Source of the DNA: Opitutales bacterium UBA2995
Lineage (GTDB): Bacteria; Verrucomicrobiota; Verrucomicrobiia; Opitutales; UBA2995
Assembly (NCBI GenBank): GCA_002346535.1
Contig: DDZZ01000075.1
Location: 51,274 to 71,582, forward strand
DNA: 20,309 bases
Direction: 5' to 3'
Position 1 is the first letter of the stretch. The number at the start of each line of letters is the position of its first letter. The notes under the pieces were generated by a model. That model was given only the letters and a program-made list of their open reading frames with translations. It did no database searches and was not told the origin of the DNA. Made by a program: the position numbers and the translations under genes. This document shows positions 8,471-15,147 of this stretch, in pieces.

Positions 8471-9115
8471 ATGTTACACACTCTCATTGGCAAAAAAATT
8501 GGTATGACGCAGATCTTTGACGAAAAAAATCGTCTAGTTCCCGTCACAGTAATCGAAGCCGGACCTTGTCTGATAACTCAGGTTAAGACGGAGGAAACCG
8601 ACGGCTACAATGCCATTCAAATTGGGTTTCCACGCCGGAAGGCCCAGAATATGTCTGCTGGCCAGAACGGGCACCTGAAAAAGGTGGGCCTTGAGGGGCT
8701 TTCACAACTGAAGGAGGTTCGCTGCCAGAACGCACCCGAACACAAGATAGGCGACACCCTAACCGTTTCCGATTTTGAAGAGGGCGCTAAAGTTGATGTG
8801 GTAGGTGTTACCAAAGGCCGTGGCTTCCAAGGTGTCGTGAAGCGCTGGAATACTAAAGGCGGACCCGCATCCCACGGATCCATGTTTCACAGGCGCATCG
8901 GATCCATCGGACTTTGTCAGGATCCGGGACACGTTTTTAAAGGCCAGATCATGCCAGGGCAAATGGGAAACAAGAGAAGGACTGTTCAGAACCTCAAAGT
9001 AGTTAAAATCTACGAAGACAAGAACCTCATTCTGATCAAGGGTAGTACGCCTGGATTTAATGGTTCGCAGGTGCTGATTCGCACGGCAAAGAAAGCCCGC
9101 AAGGAAAACGCATAA
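8471..9115 (+). CDS. rplC: 50S ribosomal protein L3
   Basis: L3 binds the 3' part of 23S rRNA early in assembly and reaches toward the peptidyl-transferase centre with a long loop. The 214 residues fit the family. It begins with LIGKKIGMTQIFDE, has the VTKGRGFQGVVKRW block, and its central loop contains HGSMFHRRIGSIG and PGQMGNKR. The Q of GQMG is the residue methylated by PrmB in E. coli, and that target is present here. The start ATG follows the foldable leader and lacks a Shine-Dalgarno sequence at normal distance. rplD follows after 15 bases. Confidence 0.98.
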   Translation: MLHTLIGKKIGMTQIFDEKNRLVPVTVIEAGPCLITQVKTEETDGYNAIQIGFPRRKAQNMSAGQNGHLKKVGLEGLSQLKEVRCQNAPEHKIGDTLTVSDFEEGAKVDVVGVTKGRGFQGVVKRWNTKGGPASHGSMFHRRIGSIGLCQDPGHVFKGQIMPGQMGNKRRTVQNLKVVKIYEDKNLILIKGSTPGFNGSQVLIRTAKKARKENA

Positions 9116-9130
9116 CTGGAATAAGGTACA

Positions 9131-9766
9131 ATGAAGCTGAAAAAATTTAAATCAGACGGATCTTCCGGCAGGAAGAAGGAGTACGCAATTCCTGAATTTA
9201 AAGGAGATCATGGACTCCAGGCCATTAAAGAAGCCGTCACCGCGGTTCGTGCGAATAATCGTCTGGGAACACACAGCACCAAAAACCGCGCCGAAGTAAG
9301 GGGCGGAGGAAAGAAGCCTTTTCGCCAGAAAGGGACGGGGATGGCCCGGCAAGGGAGCCGCAGGTCCCCCATTTTGACTGGCGGTGGTGTCGCTTTTGGC
9401 CCAAAGCCCCGCGATTACTCCAAGAAAGTAAACAAGAAAGTTAAGGCCCTGGCTTTTCAGCGCGCTTTGTTTGACAGGGTTGTGGATGAGTCTCTGGTAG
9501 TCGTCGATAAGTTTGAGATTGCCGAGCCCAAAACCAGGTTGTTCGTCGATGTGCTGAAACAGATCGTTCCCCTTCGGCAATCAGTTCTCTTGGTAGATGC
9601 TGACTTTTCCGATGAGATTCATCTGGCTGCCCGCAATATTGCCGGAGTTGATCGGGAAGAGGCTGCTAGTGTAGATACCCTGCAACTTGCCCAGTATGAC
9701 ACTATTGTTATTACGGAGGCCGGGATTAAAATTCTCATGCAACGGATGGAGGCCGCCAAATCATGA
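9131..9766 (+). CDS. rplD: 50S ribosomal protein L4
   Basis: L4 is an assembly-initiating 50S protein whose long loop lines the peptide exit tunnel; in E. coli it also represses its own operon. There are 211 residues. The loop is recognisable in RGGGKKPFRQKGTGMARQGS and the following RSPILTGGGVAFGPKPRDYS, and the C-terminal half has the Rossmann-like pattern typical of L4. A weak AAGG precedes the ATG by about five bases. The stop overlaps the start of rplW in an ATGA arrangement, a strong sign of translational coupling. If L4 autoregulation exists here, the foldable gap before rplC is a candidate site. Confidence 0.97.
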   Translation: MKLKKFKSDGSSGRKKEYAIPEFKGDHGLQAIKEAVTAVRANNRLGTHSTKNRAEVRGGGKKPFRQKGTGMARQGSRRSPILTGGGVAFGPKPRDYSKKVNKKVKALAFQRALFDRVVDESLVVVDKFEIAEPKTRLFVDVLKQIVPLRQSVLLVDADFSDEIHLAARNIAGVDREEAASVDTLQLAQYDTIVITEAGIKILMQRMEAAKS

Positions 9767-10053
9767 AACCAGCTGACCAAGTATTGAAAGAGTTTAGCAT
9801 TACCGAGAAGTCGAACATCCTGTCTTCGAACTTGGGACAGTATACGTTTGAAATTTACTTGGACGCGGACCGGATCTCCGTAAAACACGCTATTGAAAAG
9901 ACTTTTAATGTGTCTGTTACCCGCGTGAACATTCTAAATCGAAAAGGCAAACGTAAGAGCGACCGTCGTCGTCGCGGCAAGTTCGGTCAAAAGGCCTCTA
10001 TCAAGAAAGCTATCGTTTCACTTAAGGAAGGCGATACCATCGAAATCGTATAA
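9763..10053 (+). CDS. rplW: 50S ribosomal protein L23
   Basis: L23 lies at the exit of the ribosomal peptide tunnel and is the docking site for trigger factor and signal-recognition particle. The protein has 96 residues, the usual size. It shows the L23 pattern of an N-terminal ITEKS block, the VKHAIEKTFNVSVTRVN segment and a basic loop GKRKSDRRRRGKFG before a C-terminal strand ending GDTIEIV. The start overlaps the rplD stop by four bases (ATGA), and GGAGG at 9748-9752 sits ten bases upstream within rplD, so both coupling and direct initiation are possible. Confidence 0.97.
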   Translation: MKPADQVLKEFSITEKSNILSSNLGQYTFEIYLDADRISVKHAIEKTFNVSVTRVNILNRKGKRKSDRRRRGKFGQKASIKKAIVSLKEGDTIEIV

Positions 10054-10073
10054 TCACCCATAACATTTTCAGC

Positions 10074-10916
10074 ATGCCACTCGTAGAAAAGAAACCAGTC
10101 ACTCCCAGCCAGAGGTTCTATAAGCAGAACAAGCAGGATTTGGCAAAAGGCGGTCCGGAGCGTCGCCTCACGATCCACAAAAAAAACAGCGCCGGACGCA
10201 ACGCTTATGGCCGAATTACTTCGCGTCGTCGAGGCGGTGGGCACAAGCGTCACATACGCATTATCGATTTCCGCAGAGACAAGCTCGATATACCGGCGAA
10301 GATTCAAAGCATTCAGTATGATCCGAATCGTTCGGCAAATCTGGCCTTGCTCGCCTATGCCGACGGAGAAAAACGCTACATCCTGGCACCACGTGGATTG
10401 ACGGTCGGCGACACCGTAATTGCTTCCGAATCCTCCACGGACATCAATCCGGGCAATTTCCTTTTGTTATCGAACATTCCGCCGGCGACAAAGATTCACA
10501 ATATTGAACTGACCCCTGGCAGAGGAGGGCAAATTGCTCGATCTGCAGGAACAGCCGCCCAGTTGATGGGTATCGACGCTACTTTTGCCACCATCAAGAT
10601 GCCCAGCGGTGAGATTCGTCTCATCAATTTGAAATGCCGGGCGACGATTGGTGAGGTTGGCAACAGCCAGCACCAAAGCCGTACGATTGGCAAAGCCGGC
10701 CGCTCGCGATGGCTGGGTAGGCGGCCGCGAGTTCGCGGAGTAGCCATGAATCCGGTGGATCATCCAATGGGTGGTGGAGAGGGACGCACCTCAGGGGGGG
10801 GTCACCCCATGTCTCCTTGGGGGCAATTGTCCAAAGGATTTCCGACTCGTCGTAAATCCAAGACGACCAACAAGTTCATTCTGGTTAACCGTAACGGTAA
10901 GAAATTTAAGCGCTAA
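10074..10916 (+). CDS. rplB: 50S ribosomal protein L2
   Basis: L2 is one of the most conserved ribosomal proteins, needed for subunit joining and located near the peptidyl-transferase centre. The 280 residues compare with 273 in E. coli. Family blocks include GRNAYGRITSRRRGGGHKR, EYDPNRSAN-like QYDPNRSANLAL, ILAPRGL, GRGGQIARSAG and CRATIGEVGN. In the C-terminal signature the usual HPHGGGEGR is HPMGGGEGR: H230 (His229 of mature E. coli L2, the residue linked to peptide transfer) is kept, but the second histidine is M232. A run of eight G at about 10794-10801 lies in the next codons, but the frame is intact to the normal C-terminus. No Shine-Dalgarno sequence is seen. Confidence 0.98.
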   Translation: MPLVEKKPVTPSQRFYKQNKQDLAKGGPERRLTIHKKNSAGRNAYGRITSRRRGGGHKRHIRIIDFRRDKLDIPAKIQSIQYDPNRSANLALLAYADGEKRYILAPRGLTVGDTVIASESSTDINPGNFLLLSNIPPATKIHNIELTPGRGGQIARSAGTAAQLMGIDATFATIKMPSGEIRLINLKCRATIGEVGNSQHQSRTIGKAGRSRWLGRRPRVRGVAMNPVDHPMGGGEGRTSGGGHPMSPWGQLSKGFPTRRKSKTTNKFILVNRNGKKFKR

Positions 10917-10921
10917 AACTC

Positions 10922-11191
10922 ATGGCTCGTTCACTTAAAAAAGGTTTTTTTGTAGATCCCAAGCTGATGGACCGGATTGAGGCGGCCCAAAAGACCAACT
11001 CACGGCAGCCACTCAACACCTGGTCACGCCGCTCCACCATCACTCCGGATTTTGTCGGACTGACTATCCACGTGCACAACGGAAAATCGTTTCTCCCAGT
11101 GTATGTTACAGAAAACATGGTGGGGCACAAGTTGGGAGAGTTTGCGCCAACCCGCACTTTCAAAAGTCACGGCTCAAGCACCAAGAAGTAG
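10922..11191 (+). CDS. rpsS: 30S ribosomal protein S19
   Basis: S19 forms a complex with S13 in the 30S head and touches the A-site tRNA. The 89 residues are typical. It begins MARSLKKGFFVD and has the conserved TWSRRSTITPDFVGLTIHVHNGK and VTENMVGHKLGEFAPTRTFK blocks. Five bases separate it from the rplB stop, with no Shine-Dalgarno sequence, suggesting coupling. Normally rplV comes next; here a separate gene for an exported protein is inserted seven bases after the rpsS stop. Confidence 0.98.
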   Translation: MARSLKKGFFVDPKLMDRIEAAQKTNSRQPLNTWSRRSTITPDFVGLTIHVHNGKSFLPVYVTENMVGHKLGEFAPTRTFKSHGSSTKK

Positions 11192-11198
11192 CAATCCC

Positions 11199-11540
11199 GT
11201 GAAACTGATTCGAAAAATACTGAGCATATTAGCGCTTGCCCTTTTCGTGGGAGCAGCAGGCCAAACTTTGTATTCACAAAATCAGGAAAGCTGTCCTTCG
11301 CTGCAAATCGAAGCTATTGAATCCGGCGAGCTGGCGAATCTGATTGCTCTCAGTGGTGGGTTCAATCAGGGAATCGAGCGCGGCATGCTTTTGCCCGCCT
11401 TTGGTGATGAGCGAAAAATTGGCGAGTTGCTGGTTACCCGCTCTAAGGAAAATTACTCCGCTACTTTAATCACACAAATTAACCCGAAAGATTCTTTTGC
11501 CATTGGCGATCGGGTCGCCCCCAAAGTTAGAACGTTTTAA
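11199..11540 (+). CDS. Small exported protein of unknown function inserted in the S10 operon
   Basis: I do not recognise a named family. The 113-residue reading frame begins with GTG, seven bases after rpsS, and ends 12 bases before rplV, so it fits the operon exactly. The N-terminus looks like a signal peptide: positive VKLIRK, a hydrophobic core ILSILALALFVGAAG (7-21) and a plausible cleavage site after AAG (residue 21). The single cysteine (C32) is not in a lipobox, so it is not an obvious lipoprotein. The mature part of about 90 residues has the pattern NQGIERGM, KIGELLV, ATLITQ, IGDRV, which resembles short beta-barrel modules of envelope proteins with alternating glycines and ending in GD-V; this is an inference. 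A longer frame from ATG 11103 would overlap rpsS and bury the signal peptide, so GTG is preferred. No Shine-Dalgarno sequence is visible. Confidence 0.8.
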   Translation: MKLIRKILSILALALFVGAAGQTLYSQNQESCPSLQIEAIESGELANLIALSGGFNQGIERGMLLPAFGDERKIGELLVTRSKENYSATLITQINPKDSFAIGDRVAPKVRTF

Positions 11541-11552
11541 TCGATCACTATC

Positions 11553-11885
11553 ATGGAAGTACAGGCACTCACCAAATACGTGCGCGTTTCGCCAAAAAAG
11601 GCTCGCGAGATAACCCGCGAGATTCAGGGACGGCGTGCAGCCGAAGCTCAGCAAATTTTGAAGTTTATTCCGCGCAAATCGGCGCGGCTCGTTGCAAAGA
11701 CCTTGCACTCGGCCATTGCCAATGCGGAGAATAATAACAATCTATCCGGAGAGGACTTGGTCATCAGCAAAGCGGTAATTGAATCGGGCCCAACTCTGAA
11801 ACGATACCGAGCCGGTGCGCGTGGTTCTGCAAAACCCATTTCGAAACGCACCAGTCACATCAGGATCATTTTATCGGACGAATAA
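11553..11885 (+). CDS. rplV: 50S ribosomal protein L22
   Basis: L22 lines the narrow part of the peptide exit tunnel with an extended beta-hairpin and contacts all 23S rRNA domains. The 110 residues match E. coli exactly in length. It shows VRVSPKKAREITREIQG near the start, the helix KSARLVAKTLHSAIANAENN and the C-terminal hairpin region GPTLKRYRAGARGSAKPISKRTSHI. The ATG at 11553 has no Shine-Dalgarno sequence and lies 12 bases after the inserted exported-protein gene. rpsC follows after 21 bases, the conserved order. Confidence 0.97.
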   Translation: MEVQALTKYVRVSPKKAREITREIQGRRAAEAQQILKFIPRKSARLVAKTLHSAIANAENNNNLSGEDLVISKAVIESGPTLKRYRAGARGSAKPISKRTSHIRIILSDE

Positions 11886-11906
11886 ACATATAGCAAGATA
11901 CGCATT

Positions 11907-12533
11907 ATGGGACAAAAAACACATCCAATTGGATTTCGCCTGGCGGTTAGCCGTAATTGGGAATCTCGCTGGTATGCGGACAAGCAAAGTTTCAGCAATT
12001 TCGTAGAGGAAGATTTCCGTATCCGAAAAACCCTTACTGACAAACTACGCTACGCCTCAGTGCCGCGTATTTTTATTGAGAGGGCGTCCAACCGCATTCG
12101 TGTAAAAATCTACACGGCCAGGCCCGGAATTGTAATTGGCCGCAAGGGCCAGGAACTGGAAAAATTGAAAGCTCAGCTCAACAAATTGGTGAATCGCGAG
12201 GTGATGCTGGACATACAGGAAATTAAGAAACCTGAACTGGAAGCCCAACTTGTGGCCGAGAACGTCGCTCTCCAACTCGAACGTCGAATATCGTTCCGTC
12301 GTGCTATGAAAAAATCAGTCCAGATCTCGGAGAGCCTGGGAGCCCAAGGTATCAAGATCCGCGTAGCCGGTCGCTTGGGCGGCTCTGACATTGCCCGGGC
12401 CGAAATGGTGAAAAGCGGGCGTATCCCTTTGCATACGCTTCGCGAGAACATTGATTACGGATTCGCAGAAGCCAGCACCGTCTACGGCGTAATCGGCGTC
12501 AAGTGCTGGTTGTTGCGAGAGCACGAAGAATAA
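11907..12533 (+). CDS. rpsC: 30S ribosomal protein S3
   Basis: S3 forms part of the mRNA entry tunnel of the 30S subunit and has helicase activity there together with S4 and S5. The protein has 208 residues, shorter than the 233 of E. coli mainly at the C-terminus, which is within the range seen in bacteria. It begins MGQKTHPIGFRL, has the KH domain with its GXXG loop in GIVIGRKGQE, and the C-terminal domain with SFRRAMKKSVQ, GAQGIKIRVAGRLGGSDIAR and TLRENIDYGFAEA. It ends in GVIGVKCWLLREHEE. The start is unambiguous from the family; no Shine-Dalgarno sequence is seen. Confidence 0.98.
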   Translation: MGQKTHPIGFRLAVSRNWESRWYADKQSFSNFVEEDFRIRKTLTDKLRYASVPRIFIERASNRIRVKIYTARPGIVIGRKGQELEKLKAQLNKLVNREVMLDIQEIKKPELEAQLVAENVALQLERRISFRRAMKKSVQISESLGAQGIKIRVAGRLGGSDIARAEMVKSGRIPLHTLRENIDYGFAEASTVYGVIGVKCWLLREHEE

Positions 12534-12554
12534 GCTCCAAGGAGGAATTGAAAT

Positions 12555-12974
12555 ATGCCTTTAATACCCGCCAGAACTAAATATCGCAAACAACAGAAAG
12601 GTCGAGTCAAGGGAATCGCTCACCGTGGTAACACATTGTCGTTCGGCGATTTCGGAATTCAAGCACTCGAACGTGGTTCCATGACTTCGAACCAGATCGA
12701 GGCGGCGCGAGTTGCCGTAACCCGTCACCTTAAAAGGAAAGGGAAAGTCTGGATTCGTGTGTTTCCACACAAGCCCATTACCAAGAAGCCCCTGGAAGTT
12801 CGTATGGGTAAAGGCAAAGGTGCTGTTGACCACTGGGTTGCTCCTATTAAGCCAGGTAAGATGTTATTTGAAGTGGGTGGCGTCCCTATGTCGTTGGCCC
12901 GAGAAGGATTAGCCCTGGCCGATGCCAAATTACCATTCAAGTGCCGCTTTGTCGCGCGCGCGATGGTTGCCTAA
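12555..12974 (+). CDS. rplP: 50S ribosomal protein L16
   Basis: L16 organises the A-site tRNA binding region of the large subunit. It has 139 residues, close to the 136 of E. coli. Family blocks are PARTKYRKQQKGR, RGNTLSFGDFGIQAL, RKGKVWIRVFPHKPITKKPLEVRMGKGKG and a C-terminal ALADAKLPFKCRFV. The R of VRMGKGKG, hydroxylated in E. coli, is present. It has one of the two strongest ribosome-binding sites in the window, AAGGAGG at 12539-12545, ten bases before the ATG, in contrast to its neighbours, most of which have none. Confidence 0.98.
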   Translation: MPLIPARTKYRKQQKGRVKGIAHRGNTLSFGDFGIQALERGSMTSNQIEAARVAVTRHLKRKGKVWIRVFPHKPITKKPLEVRMGKGKGAVDHWVAPIKPGKMLFEVGGVPMSLAREGLALADAKLPFKCRFVARAMVA

Positions 12975-12985
12975 TATCCGATACC

Positions 12986-13186
12986 ATGAACGCAAAAGAA
13001 ATTAGAGATCTCTCCGAACAGGAAATAGAGAAGCACATGCGCGACTCGCGTCAGGAGCTTCTGAATCTGAGATTGAGGAAACAGTCAGGACAGATGGAAA
13101 CCCCGTCCGAGTTGCGAGCACTGCGAAGAGACATCGCCCGCATGGAAACCATTTTGAAAGAGCGCGCTGTTGCAGCCGCCGAGTAA
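12986..13186 (+). CDS. rpmC: 50S ribosomal protein L29
   Basis: L29 is a small helical protein next to L23 at the tunnel exit. From the ATG at 12986 it has 66 residues, close to the usual 60-70. It begins MNAKEIRDLSEQEIEKHM and has the diagnostic ELLNLRLRKQSGQMETPSELRALRRDIARMETILKER pattern of two helices. A longer frame from 12941 would overlap rplP and add a non-family N-terminus, so the internal ATG is chosen. It sits 11 bases after rplP and 13 before rpsQ, the conserved L16-L29-S17 order. Confidence 0.96.
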   Translation: MNAKEIRDLSEQEIEKHMRDSRQELLNLRLRKQSGQMETPSELRALRRDIARMETILKERAVAAAE

Positions 13187-13199
13187 CAGGAATAAGAAT

Positions 13200-13469
13200 A
13201 TGGCCGAAAAGAGAAATAGCAGAAAACTTTTGCAAGGTGTGGTTACCAGTCGATCGGGCGACAAGTCTGTCAAGGTAACGGTTGCCTTCAAGGCACCTCA
13301 TCCCCGATTTCACAAGGTGATCAATCGGAAGACGGTTTTGCACGTGCATGACGGCAGCAATGAAACCAAACCGGGGGATAAAGTGGAAATCATGGAAACG
13401 CGTCCCTTGAGCAAACTGAAACGCTGGCGCATTACTCGCGTCATCGAAGTGGCGCCCGTTCTCGACTAA
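13200..13469 (+). CDS. rpsQ: 30S ribosomal protein S17
   Basis: S17 is a primary 16S rRNA-binding protein with an OB fold. From the ATG at 13200 it has 89 residues, the normal size; an upstream in-frame ATG at 13170 lies inside rpmC and is rejected. It shows RKLLQGVVTSRSGDKSVKVTV, HPRFHKVINR and the GDKVEIMETRPLSKLKRWRI signature. An AGGA about nine bases upstream is a weak ribosome-binding site. It is followed by rplN after 25 bases. Confidence 0.97.
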   Translation: MAEKRNSRKLLQGVVTSRSGDKSVKVTVAFKAPHPRFHKVINRKTVLHVHDGSNETKPGDKVEIMETRPLSKLKRWRITRVIEVAPVLD

Positions 13470-13494
13470 TTTGCCTTATTGAAAGGGATCTATC

Positions 13495-13860
13495 ATGATA
13501 CAGCTACTTAGTAGACTCGATATTGCCGATAATACCGGTGCAAAAAAAGCGACAATGATTCGCCGTCTTGGACAGTTGAAAAAGACTGCCAGCGTGGGTG
13601 ACGTCATTGTCGTGAACATCAAGGAGAGTACCACCGATGCCTCCGTCAAAAAGGGTGAGGTGGTTCACGCGGTTGTGGTTCGTACCAAAGCTCCAATTCG
13701 CCGAGCCGATGGCAGCTACCTTCGATTCGACAGCAACGCTATCGTTATCATTGACGCCAATCGAAATCCAAGAGGCACTCGGATCTTTGGACCGGTCGCC
13801 CGTGAACTGCGCCGCAAGCGCTTCATGAAAATCATTTCATTAGCTCCGGAGGTTCTTTAA
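13495..13860 (+). CDS. rplN: 50S ribosomal protein L14
   Basis: L14 lies at the subunit interface and contacts the small subunit. The protein has 121 residues, near the usual 122. It begins MIQLLSRLDIADNTGAKKATMIR, a clear L14 signature, and carries GDVIVVNIKES, VVVRTKAPIRRADGSYLRFDSNA and a C-terminal PRGTRIFGPVARELRRKRFMKIISLAPEVL. A weak AAGGG precedes the ATG. The stop codon touches the rplX start (TAA then ATG with no spacing), so the two are likely coupled. Confidence 0.98.
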   Translation: MIQLLSRLDIADNTGAKKATMIRRLGQLKKTASVGDVIVVNIKESTTDASVKKGEVVHAVVVRTKAPIRRADGSYLRFDSNAIVIIDANRNPRGTRIFGPVARELRRKRFMKIISLAPEVL

Positions 13861-14115
13861 ATGAAAATGCACATTAAAACTGACGACATTGTCGTAGTCA
13901 TCAGCGGAAGCCACAAGGGCAAATCCGGAAAGGTCCTCCAGATCCTCAAATCCAAAGAGCGTGCGATTGTTGAGGGGCTCAACATGGTTAAGCGGCATCA
14001 GAAGCAATCCGATCCAAATGACCCCCAATCGGGTGGCATCATTGAACGTGAGGCTAGCCTGCATATTTCCAATCTCATGGAAGAGTCCCGCTACAACGCG
14101 CGGCAGGCCAAATAA
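13861..14115 (+). CDS. rplX: 50S ribosomal protein L24
   Basis: L24 is an assembly initiator that binds the 5' part of 23S rRNA. The 84 residues are shorter than the 104 of E. coli, losing mostly the C-terminal part, but the KOW motif (DDIVVVISGSHKGKSGKVLQI) and the following ERAIVEGLNMVKRHQKQ are clear. The start is the ATG immediately after the rplN stop, supported by GGAGG about eight bases upstream. After it the operon opens into a 107-base gap before rplE, unusual in this tightly packed cluster. Confidence 0.96.
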   Translation: MKMHIKTDDIVVVISGSHKGKSGKVLQILKSKERAIVEGLNMVKRHQKQSDPNDPQSGGIIEREASLHISNLMEESRYNARQAK

Positions 14116-14186
14116 TTTAAACACAAACCACTTGCCAACAAACACTAACTTTGTCTTTCTCCACCCTTTTTCTATTGGGCTCTAAC

Positions 14187-14219
14187 GTTTAGCCGCCGGG
14201 TTACTGTCCGGCAAAAAAC
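14187..14219 (+). promoter_or_regulatory. Hairpin just before rplE
   Basis: In the 107-base gap 14116-14222, GCCGG (14195-14199) pairs with CCGGC (14208-14212) around an eight-base loop. GTTT (14187-14190) can pair with AAAC (14216-14219), giving a helix with an internal loop (AGCC opposite AAA) that ends three bases before the rplE ATG. It is followed by A, not T, so it is not a terminator. In E. coli, S8 represses this operon by binding the mRNA around the start of rplE, so the position fits such a control site; the S8 motif itself was not established. Confidence 0.35.
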
Positions 14220-14222
14220 AGC

Positions 14223-14777
14223 ATGAATCAACCAACACTCAAAACAGCATATCAGGAGCAGATTGTTCCCGAACTCACAAAGAGCAGGGGCTACAAAAAT
14301 CTGCTGGAGGTTCCTAAACTCGAAAAAATTGTCTTAAATTCAGGAGTTGGTACCAGTAAGGACAAGAACGTTCTCAATGATGTGGCCAAGGATTTTGCTT
14401 TGATTACAGGGCAGAAGCCGATCATTACTTACGCGCGCAAAAGCATTTCCAACTTTAAACTGCGCGAGGGCATGCCTGTGGGTGTCAAAATTACTCTACG
14501 CGGTAACCAGATGTGGGAATTCATGTACCGGCTTATAACTGTGGCCCTGCCTCTTATTCGCGATTTTCGGGGCATCAGCCCCAAGTTGGACGGCCGTGGA
14601 AATTATTCGCTCGGTATCGCCGATCACACCATTTTCCCGGAGATCAACGTAGATACGCATAAGTATACCATTGGGCTTGATGCTTGCATTGTAACCACGG
14701 CCAAGACTGATGAGGAAGGGATTGAGTTGCTGACCCTCCTTGGGATGCCTTTTCGCAGGAGATTGGCCGCCGCCTGA
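14223..14777 (+). CDS. rplE: 50S ribosomal protein L5
   Basis: L5 binds 5S rRNA and contacts the P-site tRNA and the 30S head. It has 184 residues, within family range. Signature blocks are LEKIVLNSGVG, ITGQKPIITYARKSISNFKLREGMPVGVKITLRG, the FRGISPKLDGRGNYSLGIADHTIFPEI loop and a C-terminal LLGMPFRR. The start at 14223 agrees with family length and lies directly below a predicted hairpin, with no Shine-Dalgarno sequence. Its translation may therefore be controlled by opening of that structure. rpsN follows after 13 bases. Confidence 0.98.
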   Translation: MNQPTLKTAYQEQIVPELTKSRGYKNLLEVPKLEKIVLNSGVGTSKDKNVLNDVAKDFALITGQKPIITYARKSISNFKLREGMPVGVKITLRGNQMWEFMYRLITVALPLIRDFRGISPKLDGRGNYSLGIADHTIFPEINVDTHKYTIGLDACIVTTAKTDEEGIELLTLLGMPFRRRLAAA

Positions 14778-14790
14778 ACCATTTTCTATC

Positions 14791-15096
14791 ATGGCAAAAA
14801 TATCCGCTATTCACCGAAATAAACGACGCCAACACTTGGTTGCCAAGTTTGCTGCCAAACGCGCTGAATTGAAAAAGATACTCTCCGACCCCAATACCAC
14901 CGACGAGGAGTTTTATGTAGCGCAACGTAAATTGACCAGACTACCACGCAATTCTTCCAAAGTGCGTGTACGTAATCGTTGTAACATAACTGGTCGTCCC
15001 CGCGCATACATGGGGCGATTCGGTTTATCGCGAATCACTTTCCGAGAGCTGGCATTGGCCGGCCGTATCCCGGGAGTAACCAAATCCTCCTGGTAA
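14791..15096 (+). CDS. rpsN: 30S ribosomal protein S14, long zinc-free form
   Basis: S14 is a late-assembling protein of the 30S head. From the ATG at 14791 it has 101 residues, the long form without a zinc ribbon: only one cysteine is present, in NRCNITGRPRAYMGRFGLSR, instead of the four of the short form. The N-terminal MAKISAIHRNKRRQHLVAKFA and the ending ALAGRIPGVTKSSW are typical. A longer frame from 14740 overlaps rplE and is rejected. It sits between rplE and rpsH as usual, with no Shine-Dalgarno sequence. A 51-base gap follows it. Confidence 0.97.
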   Translation: MAKISAIHRNKRRQHLVAKFAAKRAELKKILSDPNTTDEEFYVAQRKLTRLPRNSSKVRVRNRCNITGRPRAYMGRFGLSRITFRELALAGRIPGVTKSSW

Positions 15097-15147
15097 CAAA
15101 CAACACGTTGGAAATACGGATATCATCCAGCTGAATCAAAGAATACT

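Noticed and set aside
10790..10803. Frameshift or slippage at the run of eight G in rplB
   Set aside because: The reading frame continues through the conserved HPMSPWG block to a normal L2 C-terminus, so the sequence is in frame; no downstream alternate-frame product is apparent.
11199..11300. Lipoprotein signal in the inserted exported protein
   Set aside because: The only cysteine (C32) is preceded by QES and lies well past the hydrophobic core, so there is no lipobox.
11103..11540. Longer form of the exported-protein gene starting at ATG 11103
   Set aside because: It would overlap the last 89 bases of rpsS and put 32 polar residues before the hydrophobic core, destroying the signal peptide. 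The GTG at 11199 fits the operon spacing and signal-peptide layout better.
14187..14222. Intrinsic terminator between rplX and rplE
   Set aside because: The hairpin is followed by a run of A on the plus strand, not T, and rplE and the genes after it have no clear promoter of their own.
14740..15096. Extended start for rpsN at ATG 14740
   Set aside because: The added 17 residues overlap rplE in another frame and do not belong to S14; the ATG at 14791 gives the normal 101-residue protein.
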